The notes under the pieces: model-generated
Databases searched by the model: none
Told to the model about the DNA's origin: nothing
Seen by the model: the letters and a program-made list of their open reading frames with translations, nothing else
Assembly (NCBI GenBank): GCA_030037265.1
Contig: JASHRQ010000072.1
Span: forward strand, 1-32,505
Length of the DNA stretch: 32,505 nt
Reading direction: 5' to 3'
Origin: Thermoplasmata archaeon
Lineage (GTDB): Archaea; Thermoplasmatota; Thermoplasmata; Lutacidiplasmatales; UBA184
Program-made: the position numbers and the translations under genes
In this document: positions 9,516 through 16,707 of the stretch, piece after piece
How the letters are laid out: each line of letters starts with the position of its first letter
Numbering within the stretch: the first letter of the stretch is position 1

Positions 9516-9539
9516 AGGGCGCGGGGAGACCATGGCTAG

Positions 9540-10909
9540 ATGAACGCAGCAGACCTGGATCCGACCGGAAGAAAGACTCGCTACGGACCAGGCTCCCGAT
9601 TCCGCAGGATCGTTCTCACCGTCGTCATTGCCGTAGGATTGGTCATCGCCGGGGGCTGGGTTCGTACTTCGTTCTGATCCACTACGCGGGGAACGGAGAA
9701 GTCGTCCGTGACGACGGACCGACGCTGTACCAGGCGCTCCGCGCGGTCAACCAGTCGGTCAAGGCAACGCCGGGTGGCCCATGGACCCTTTCGCAACTGT
9801 ACGGTGTCGCGAGCCCCGTTCCGACCGACCCCAGTTCGTGGGGGTGGGGGCCGTACGATGCCGTACTGAGTTCCTGTCAATCCGCGTTCAACGGGCTCAC
9901 GCTCTGGAACGGAACGATTCCGTTGTTCGACGGCACTTACAACTCTGGGACCGCACCATTTTGGCAGTTCGTCTTCTTTTCCAATGCGACCCAGCAGCTG
10001 CTGATTGCCACGGACGTGCTGGGGATACCGCATCTGTATCCTCCTATCGCGATGACGAGCGAGTGCGCGGAAAGTACCGGCCTTTCCGTGAAGCCGTGGG
10101 GCATGAGCCAACTCTTCGACTTTGCCCACGGCGGGTTCCCCGGCAACAGTCCAGGAATGGCGAACGCAGCTTGGGTCTCCCTCGCGAGACAGTGGGCGGC
10201 CGGGCTCCAACACCGCCCGACGGAGATGTTCGTCATGGGGGCCGCGCAGTTCGGTTCGGGTCAGCCTCCCGACACCATGACGATGTTCTATACCTGCGGT
10301 ACCCCGGGTGGGGCAGGCGCGACTCCAGGACTCGACGTATTTGCGGGCCCGCCCGGCGATCCGGGGGACACCGCGACGGTCATCGGCTCATTCGATTACA
10401 AGATTGGATGCACGCCGACGGCGAACAACTTCACCGCAATCCCCATTCGCGTCAACTTCTCCAACACTACGGAACTCTCGGGGGTCTCCGCGTCCGTGGT
10501 TCAAACAAAGTTTCAGTTCGAATTGGACGGTGCCCCGCCGTTCAACGGGCCCGGATACGACACCGTGGGCATCACGAGCTGGATGACGCAGCTGAACCTA
10601 ACGCTCTCGAACGGCTCAGCCCTGCCGGTGGCGAAATCGGGCTGTTCGGCCTGGGTGCCGTCCGTAAGCAGCTGCGTGCCGAGCACCTCGGGCTGGTACG
10701 CCGTGCTGTTTTCACCGGACAGTGAATGGGAGGGAAGCTACGCGGCGACCTCGTCCGGCGCGGGCTGGAGCTATCCGGTGCTTCCGATCGCAAACAATGA
10801 AACGATCGCCCTAGTGATTCCGTCCGACTGGAACGTTGCCGGCGACACGCTAGAGATTACGTCGACGACCGCGAGCCTACCGCTCTCGGGCGCTGTCGTC
10901 ATCTCCTGA
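9540..10909 (+). CDS. Membrane-anchored, secreted, probably N-glycosylated surface protein with an apparent -1 nt frameshift at the G5 tract 9651-9655
   Basis: ATG 9540 frame gives MNAADLDPTGRKTRYGPGSRFRRIVLTVVIAVGLVIAGG (TM anchor), then a stop at 9675. The downstream frame gives LGSYFVLIHYAGNGEVVRDDGPTLYQAL... to TGA 10909. One extra G joins them seamlessly. Extracellular part has many N-x-S/T sequons (NQS, NGT, NAT, NFT, NFS, NTT, NLT, NGS, NET). Confidence 0.7.
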
Positions 10910-11031
10910 ACCGCCCTAATGCGTCCCGTGCGACGTCCCTCGCCATGGACTGGGCGGCCGGTCCACTTCAATCGGCCAGCGCGAATTTGCCGAAAGCCTC
11001 AAAGAGCCGGCCCGATAGTCGCCGTGGGCGC

Positions 11032-11133
11032 GCTCCCGTAGTCTAGTGGTCAAGGATAGGGGCCTCTCGAGCCCCTGACGCGGGTTCAAATCCGGACGGG
11101 ACGTCCCGGCCGGTGAAAGTCCCGCCGGGAGCA
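11032..11133 (+). tRNA. tRNA-Glu (anticodon CTC) with T-loop intron
   Basis: Acceptor GCTCCCG/CGGGAGC, D stem GTCT/GGAT, anticodon stem GGGGC/GCCCC with loop CTCTCGA, T stem GCGGG/CCCGC, T-loop TTCAAA|T, discriminator A, no encoded CCA. The 3' halves pair fully only if 11091-11119 is removed. Confidence 0.9.
11091..11119 (+). other. 29-nt tRNA intron at position 59/60, with bulge-helix-bulge
   Basis: Outer helix GCGGG/CCCGC, 3-nt bulge AGT (11118-11120), central 4-bp helix TTCA(11085-88)/TGAA(11114-17), 3-nt bulge AAT (11089-91), inner helix CCGG(11092-95)/CCGG(11110-13). Confidence 0.88.
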
Positions 11134-11208
11134 CGTCCTCTTCCCGCCGGACCTCACGAGGAGGTAGCAGAGTCTTTGGCTGCGACCGGTTCCGGCGCGG
11201 TAGCCGGG

Positions 11209-12081
11209 GTGGGTTCGCGGTTAAGCTCCCGTGCGCCTCTGGCGCGCGGGGGAACCGTCCTGGACCGCCGCTACCTCATTGTGGTCAGCGAAGCCGACGC
11301 GGTCGCCGTGGAGATTGCCCGTCACTGGGGGACCCCTCCGTCGACGGGCGAGTTCGTCGACGGGACTCCGCTCCGATCCCTCTCCGACGCCGTCCTGCTC
11401 CTTCGCCGCCGTCCGCTGCACGTCGAGGACTCGGAGCTCGGCGCCCAGCTGGGGTCGGTCGTGCCCGACCTGCCGATCGTCTTCCCATCCCGCCACCGGA
11501 GCGAGAGCCGGATCGCCTGCGTAACCGTGCACGCGCTAGGCAACCTCGGCGAGGTGGCGGAGCTCGGGGGCGAGCCCCGTCGGGTCGTTCCGGCGGCGCC
11601 GCGGCTCATGGCCGACGCCCTGCGCGAATTCCACGGCGTCGCGGCCACGGTGGGCCTCCCGGCCTCGTACGAGGCGACCCACCACGGTCCGCTGCTCCAC
11701 CAGCCGGCGTTCTTCGCCGAGATCGCGGAGTCCGTGCCCCCGGGGCCCCGCGCGACACTCTCCCGCGCGGTCGCGGAGGTGCTGGCGGACCTGGACGAGG
11801 ACCCGGCGGACCGGGTCGCGATCGGCGTCGGCGGGGGCCACTACGCCCCGCACTTCACCGAGCTCGCCCTCGGTCGACGCTGGGCGTTCGGCCACATCGT
11901 TTCCCGGCACGCCGGGGAGACCGTGAACGCCGAGGTCGTGGAGCGGCTCCGGGCCGCCACCCCCGGCAGCGACGGCGCGCTCTTCCAGCGCGTATCGGAC
12001 GCCGACGACCCGGTGTGGGCCGGGCTCGGTCCCCGCCTCCGCGACGCGGACGCCCCGCGCCGCCCCACCGGGAGCGCGTGA
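11209..12081 (+). CDS. dtdA: D-aminoacyl-tRNA deacylase, archaeal DTD2/GEK1 type (start uncertain)
   Basis: RRYLIVVSEADAVAVEIARHW...; motifs YEATHHGP and GVGGGHYAPHF. The listed GTG at 11113 lies inside the tRNA, so the start must be downstream. Confidence 0.88.
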   Translation: MGSRLSSRAPLARGGTVLDRRYLIVVSEADAVAVEIARHWGTPPSTGEFVDGTPLRSLSDAVLLLRRRPLHVEDSELGAQLGSVVPDLPIVFPSRHRSESRIACVTVHALGNLGEVAELGGEPRRVVPAAPRLMADALREFHGVAATVGLPASYEATHHGPLLHQPAFFAEIAESVPPGPRATLSRAVAEVLADLDEDPADRVAIGVGGGHYAPHFTELALGRRWAFGHIVSRHAGETVNAEVVERLRAATPGSDGALFQRVSDADDPVWAGLGPRLRDADAPRRPTGSA

Positions 12082-12083
12082 GT

Positions 12084-12350
12084 TCAGTCGCTCTCGGACC
12101 GCCGCTTGCCGGGGCGCTGATACATCACGGCGCCGCTCCGGTAGACCGCCTTGCCGATGCGTAGCGTCTGGGCCGAGGCGAACCGCGGCGCCTTCTCCGC
12201 CACCATCATGCTCTCGACGACCTGGCGGAACAGCGCGCTCTGGTTGATCTCCGGGTGGCGCTCCAGGAACTCGTTCTCCGTCGGCGTGATGGTGATGTTC
12301 TTCCGCAGCATCCCACCCACGTCGGTCCGGGCGCGGGGCTTTCCGGGCAT
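12084..12350 (-). CDS. Small protein with ribbon-helix-helix-like segment, possible transcription regulator
   Basis: MPGKPRARTDVGGMLRKNITITPTENEFLERHPEINQSALFRQVVESMM...; ATG 12350 lies about 25 nt from a strong TATA box (leaderless). Confidence 0.55.
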   Translation of the reverse strand: MPGKPRARTDVGGMLRKNITITPTENEFLERHPEINQSALFRQVVESMMVAEKAPRFASAQTLRIGKAVYRSGAVMYQRPGKRRSESD

Positions 12351-12370
12351 GGGCCACCCCACGAGGTCTC

Positions 12371-12381
12371 AGTATATATAC
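12371..12381 (-). promoter_or_regulatory. TATA box (gtatatatact, minus strand)
   Basis: Clear TATATATA element in GC-rich DNA, correctly spaced for the 12350 start. Confidence 0.65.
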
Positions 12382-12403
12382 GTATTCGCGGACGCGGTTC
12401 CGG

Positions 12404-13618
12404 TCAGCCGCGCGCCGGCGCGGGACCGACCGTGACCGTCCGCATCCGGGCGGGAGACCAGGCGGCGGCCGCCGCGTCCCGGATCTCCCGCGGACGGACG
12501 GCCCGCAGCCGCTCCGGCCACGTGAGGTAGTAGTCGGTCGGCAACCGGTAGTAGGCCACCTCGGCGGCGAGCTCGTGGACGTCGGCGGTCGTCTCGAGCG
12601 CGAGCGGCATCGAGGCGAGGAGGCTCTCCCGGATCCGCCCGAGCTCGCTCGACGGGATCGACTCGTCCGACAGGCGGCGGACCTCGGCGCGCAGCGCGTT
12701 CGCGACCCGGTCACGCGAGGACGGGTGGGTGCCGGCCCGGGCCTGCCAGTAGCCGCCCCATCGCATCGCCTCGAGCTCGCTCGACGCGTGATACGCGAGC
12801 CCCATCCGTTCCCGGATCCCCTGGAACAGACGCGAGAGGAGCGGGCGCCCGCCGAGCACCTCGTTGGCGAGCAGGAGCGGCAGGTAGCGAGCGTCCGACC
12901 GGGGCACCGACGGCCCTCCGACCCGTACCTCGACCTGGCTCTGGCCGGCGATCACGATGTCGCGCCGGTCCGGCGACGACGCCGGGCGTTCCGGGAGGGG
13001 CGGGTCGGCCGGGGGAGCTCGAAGACTCCCGTCGGAGAGAATCCGATCCACCCGGCGTCGGACGGCGGGAGGGGGGACTGACGAAGTGACCACGATGGCC
13101 GAGCTCCGCGAGAGGAAGTGGTCCCGGTGGAACCGGCGTACCGCGTCGCGCGTGAGGCGGCGGAGGCTGGACGCCCGGCCCAATCCGGTCGAGCGGTACG
13201 GATGCCCTCGGGGAAAGAGGTCGCCCAGCAGTTCCCGACGCGACCGGAGGTCGGGTTGCGCGGCCTCGCGCAACTGACGTTCCCGGAGCTGTTGGCGGAC
13301 CCGCGCGACCTCCGCCTCCGCGAACGCGGGTCGGAGGATCGCGTCCGCCAGGAGCTCCAGTAGCGGCTCCCACGCGTCCTGCGGCCCCCAGACCGTCACC
13401 TCCGCGGACTCCGGGTCGGTGTGGCTCGTCAACGTGGCGGAGTATCGGTCGAGGAGCCGGGCTAGCTCCTTCCGGGGGTGACGGTCGGTGCTCTGTACCG
13501 AGAGCCGCGAGGCGAGCGCCGCGAGCCCTTCCGCCCCGGGCGGGTCATAGCCCCAGCCGGCGGGTGCGATCAGCGTCGCCGAGAACGACGGCGCGCCGGC
13601 GGGGGCCGCCTGGAGCAC
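12404..13618 (-). CDS. M16 family peptidase-like protein, lacking the zinc-binding HXXEH (regulatory/inactive subunit)
   Basis: LIAPAGWGYDPPGAEGLAALASRL (no HXXEH), LLGDLFPRGHPYRSTGLG, C-terminal GLAYHASSELE...GYWQARAGT; follows the active M16 gene on the same strand. Confidence 0.85.
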   Translation of the reverse strand: MLQAAPAGAPSFSATLIAPAGWGYDPPGAEGLAALASRLSVQSTDRHPRKELARLLDRYSATLTSHTDPESAEVTVWGPQDAWEPLLELLADAILRPAFAEAEVARVRQQLRERQLREAAQPDLRSRRELLGDLFPRGHPYRSTGLGRASSLRRLTRDAVRRFHRDHFLSRSSAIVVTSSVPPPAVRRRVDRILSDGSLRAPPADPPLPERPASSPDRRDIVIAGQSQVEVRVGGPSVPRSDARYLPLLLANEVLGGRPLLSRLFQGIRERMGLAYHASSELEAMRWGGYWQARAGTHPSSRDRVANALRAEVRRLSDESIPSSELGRIRESLLASMPLALETTADVHELAAEVAYYRLPTDYYLTWPERLRAVRPREIRDAAAAAWSPARMRTVTVGPAPARG

Positions 13619-13673
13619 GAGGTCCGGTCCGGCATCGGTCGGGGCGCGGTCGAGCCGGAGGGGATCTCGCCGG

Positions 13674-14963
13674 TCAGCCGCCGTGGCCGCCTCCCTCGGG
13701 CTCGTATCGCACGCACACGGACCGTTCGCGACGGAAGAGCCGCCGGGCCTCGGACCGGACGTCGTCCGGACGGAGCCGGACGAGGGCCCGTCGAAGCTTC
13801 CCTTCCAGCGCGAGGGACCCGTAGGCGGCGAACCATCCCAAACGGAACGCCGCGGCGCTGCTTCCCTCGTACGCCAGCGCGGCGCTCCGCGCGAGCATCG
13901 CGCGGGCGGTCGAGAGTTCCGCGCGCGTCGGACCGTTCCGGCCGATCCGCTCGACCTCGCGGAGGATGGCCTCCTCCAGGCGGTCCAGCGGGATGCCCGG
14001 GGCCGCCTGCGCCTGGATGTCGAACAGGCCGGGGTACAACCGGGGCCGATACTCGCTCGACGCGCGGACGGCGAGTCCGGGTTCGACGAGCGCGCGATAG
14101 AGCCGAGACGCCGGATGCTCTCCCGAGCGGCCGCCGAACGGCCGCGGGCTGAACAGGCCGGTCTCGCCGCCCAGCAGGAGGTCGAGCATCATCGCCGCCG
14201 GAGCCCGCGCGTCTCGAATCGGCGGAGCCGGCCAGGCGAACGACAGGAGCGGCGTCGAGCCCGGGCCGGTGAGCTCGGCCCGTCGGGGCCCGCTCGGCTC
14301 CGGTTCCCGGTCTCCGACGATCGGATTCTCCCCCGTTGCGCGGAGGCCACCGAACCGACGGACGATCGCCCGGCGAAGCGTCGGGGGATCGAACCCTCCC
14401 GCCACTGTGAGGATCGCGTTGCGGGGTCCGTAGAATCTCCGGTAGTAGTCGCCGAGCGCCGAGGTGGGCATCGACCGCATGTCCTCCGCGTAGCCGAGCG
14501 GGTCCCAGCGGTACGGATGGCGGCGGTAGGCGAGCGAGAGCAGCTCCTCCTCCACCCGAAACTCGGCGCGGTTCTCGTTCCCCTCCCGTTCCGAGAGCAC
14601 CACCTGACGCTCCCGTTCCGCCTCCGTCGGGTCGACCCGGGCGTCGAGCATCCGGTCGGCCTCGATCCGGAGCGGGACGTCCACGCGCTCGCGCGGCACG
14701 GTCGCGAAGTACGCCGTGAAGTCGGTGTCGGTGAAGGCATTGGATGTGCCACCGACCTCGAAGATCGCCCGGTCGATCTCGCCCTTCCGGAACTGGCGGG
14801 TGCCCTGGAACATCATGTGCTCCATCCAGTGGCTCACGCCCGTGATGCCGGGATGCTCGTTGACCGACCCCACCCGGTACCAGACCCAGACGCTCGTCGT
14901 CGGGCTGGCGGGTCGCAAGGCGAGGATCACCGAGAGGCCGTTGGCCAGCCGGAAGGTGGACAC
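13674..14963 (-). CDS. M16 family zinc peptidase (active subunit)
   Basis: VSTFRLANGLSVILALRPASPTTSVWVWYRVGSVNEHPGITGVSHWMEHMMFQGT: HWMEH = HXXEH; distal Glu region VVLSEREGNENR. Start GTG 14963 is internal to ORF 13674..15443. Confidence 0.9.
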   Translation of the reverse strand: MSTFRLANGLSVILALRPASPTTSVWVWYRVGSVNEHPGITGVSHWMEHMMFQGTRQFRKGEIDRAIFEVGGTSNAFTDTDFTAYFATVPRERVDVPLRIEADRMLDARVDPTEAERERQVVLSEREGNENRAEFRVEEELLSLAYRRHPYRWDPLGYAEDMRSMPTSALGDYYRRFYGPRNAILTVAGGFDPPTLRRAIVRRFGGLRATGENPIVGDREPEPSGPRRAELTGPGSTPLLSFAWPAPPIRDARAPAAMMLDLLLGGETGLFSPRPFGGRSGEHPASRLYRALVEPGLAVRASSEYRPRLYPGLFDIQAQAAPGIPLDRLEEAILREVERIGRNGPTRAELSTARAMLARSAALAYEGSSAAAFRLGWFAAYGSLALEGKLRRALVRLRPDDVRSEARRLFRRERSVCVRYEPEGGGHGG

Positions 14964-15013
14964 CCTCCCCGCGGCCCTCGAGGCGCTCGGCACGCGCGGC
15001 CCGGACCGGCGTC

Positions 15014-15024
15014 GCCATATAACG
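15014..15024 (-). promoter_or_regulatory. TATA box (cgttatatggc, minus) of the M16 operon
   Basis: TTATAT about 50 nt upstream of GTG 14963. Confidence 0.5.
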
Positions 15025-15099
15025 GGACGGAGGCGCGGAGTGGCCCCCCCGAGCCTTCCGAGGAAAATCGTTAAGCGCGGGCCCCCACCATCGAGCGAC

Positions 15100-15948
15100 G
15101 TGCATCCGGCGTTGCGCATCGTCCGGCTGGGCAACACCGTGGTCTCGTTCGTCGGGACGGTCGTGGGCGGGCTGGCGGCCCGTGGGGTGGGGGTCCGGTT
15201 GCCGCCGGACCTCTGGTGGGCCGTGGTCCTCGCGGCGTTCTCGACGGCGTTCGTGACCGCGGGGGGGAACGTGATCAACGACCTCCGGGACCGGGAGTCC
15301 GACCGGGTCAACCATCCGGATCGGCCGCTCGTGACCGGCGAGCTGAGCGTCGGCGCGGCCCGCTGGGGCGCGGTCCTCTTGCTCGTCGGCTCGGTGGCAG
15401 TCGTCGGGCCCGTGGTCCCCCGGGCTCCCGGCCTCGCCGTCATCCTGGCCGCTGCGATCGGCGCGCTGCTCGCCTACGAGTTCCGGTTCAAATCGGCCGG
15501 GTTCGGGGGGAACCTGCTCGTCGCCTTCCTCACGGGCGCGGTCTTCCTGTACGGGGGGACCGCGGTGGGAGCCCCGCTCGTCGTGGTGCCGTTCGCGTTC
15601 ATGGCCTTCTTCGCGACGCTGAGCCGGGAGGTCATCAAGGACATGGAGGACGCCGCGGGCGACGTCGACCGGCGCACGCTGCCCCGGATCCGCGGGATGC
15701 CGTTCGCGGCGGTCACCGCGCGCGTGGCCGTGGGGATCGCGGTCGCGCTGAGCGCCGTGCCGTTCCTGTACGTTGTCTCGCCGGCGACGACCGCGGGAGC
15801 GGCCTATCTTGGCGTGGTCGCCCTGGCGGACGCGGTGTTCCTCGTTTCGGTCGCATGGCTGCCCGACCGGCTCCACCGGGAGCAATCGACCAGCAAGGGC
15901 GCGATGGCCGTCGCGCTGCTCGCGTTCCTCGCCGTGGCGTTCCGGTAG
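15100..15948 (+). CDS. UbiA-family prenyltransferase, probable digeranylgeranylglyceryl phosphate (DGGGP) synthase
   Basis: VHPALRIVRLGNTVVSFVGTVVGG..., NVINDLRDRESDRVNHPDRPLVTGELS (NDxxDxxxD motif), REVIKDMEDAAGDVDRRTLP; upstream cgttaagc promoter-like element; followed by GGGPS. Confidence 0.9.
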   Translation: MHPALRIVRLGNTVVSFVGTVVGGLAARGVGVRLPPDLWWAVVLAAFSTAFVTAGGNVINDLRDRESDRVNHPDRPLVTGELSVGAARWGAVLLLVGSVAVVGPVVPRAPGLAVILAAAIGALLAYEFRFKSAGFGGNLLVAFLTGAVFLYGGTAVGAPLVVVPFAFMAFFATLSREVIKDMEDAAGDVDRRTLPRIRGMPFAAVTARVAVGIAVALSAVPFLYVVSPATTAGAAYLGVVALADAVFLVSVAWLPDRLHREQSTSKGAMAVALLAFLAVAFR

Positions 15949-15957
15949 GGGGACGGG

Positions 15958-16707
15958 ATGGGCAGGGTGCGGGAGTACCTCCGGGACCGGTTGCGGGACG
16001 GGCCGATCCATATGACGCTCATCGACCCGGACAAGTCGACCCCGGACGCCGCCGCCCGCGTCGCGGCGGCCGCCGCCCAGCTCGGCTCCAGCGCGATCAT
16101 GCTGGGCGGCTCCACGGGGATCTCCCCGGCGCGGATGACCGAGACCGCGCGCGCGGTGAAGGCCGCCGTGCAGCTCCCGACGATCATCTTCCCGGAGAGC
16201 CCGGCGTCGGTGACCCCGGCCGCGGACGCGATCTACTACATGAGCCTCCTCAACTCGCGCAGCGTCGACCGGGTGATCCGGATGCAGGCGCGCTCGGCGC
16301 TCGGCATCCGGCGGATCGGCCTCGAGCCGATCTCGCTGGGGTACATCGTCGTCGCCCCCGGGATGCGCGTGGGCGAGGTCGGCGAGGCCGACCCGGTGCC
16401 GCGGGACGACCCGACGCTGGCGCAATCGTACGCGCTGGCCGCGGAGTACCTCGGAATGGACCTGGTGTACCTCGAGGCCGGCTCCGGAGCGCCGGAACCG
16501 GTCCCGGCAACGATCGTGCGGGCCGTCCGCGAGGTGCTCTCGATCCCGTTGATCGTGGGGGGCGGCATCCGGTCCGCGGCCGACGCGACGGCGCTGCTCG
16601 ACGCCGGGGCCCAGGTGCTGGTCACCGGCACCGTGACCGAGGAGGAAGGGATCGGGCCCGCGATGGCCGGCATCCTCGAGGAGGTCCGGCGTCGCCGTGG
16701 CCGCTAG
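15958..16707 (+). CDS. Geranylgeranylglyceryl phosphate synthase
   Basis: HMTLIDPDKSTPDAAA..., AIMLGGSTGIS, IIFPESPASVTPAADAIYYMSLLNSR, VYLEAGSGAPEPV, LIVGGGIRSAADATALLDAGAQVLVTGTVTEE. Confidence 0.95.
   Translation: MGRVREYLRDRLRDGPIHMTLIDPDKSTPDAAARVAAAAAQLGSSAIMLGGSTGISPARMTETARAVKAAVQLPTIIFPESPASVTPAADAIYYMSLLNSRSVDRVIRMQARSALGIRRIGLEPISLGYIVVAPGMRVGEVGEADPVPRDDPTLAQSYALAAEYLGMDLVYLEAGSGAPEPVPATIVRAVREVLSIPLIVGGGIRSAADATALLDAGAQVLVTGTVTEEEGIGPAMAGILEEVRRRRGR

Noticed and set aside
9440-9539. Upstream extension MPLSASDSTTREPSGASV... of the 489-aa ORF
   Set aside because: Arg-rich, low-complexity read-through of intergenic DNA; the real N-terminus is better explained by ATG 9540 plus a one-base frameshift.
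11032-11104. Contiguous, intronless tRNA-Glu with G1-G72, C2-C71, G51-G63 and G49-A65 mismatches (pseudo-tRNA)
   Set aside because: All four mismatches vanish when the 29-nt intron with a perfect BHB is removed; the fully complementary 3' end lies at 11121-11133.
11113-11208. GTG 11113 as the start of the D-aminoacyl-tRNA deacylase gene
   Set aside because: It lies inside the tRNA intron, and the N-terminal translation before about residue 33 does not look like the family; the start must be further downstream.
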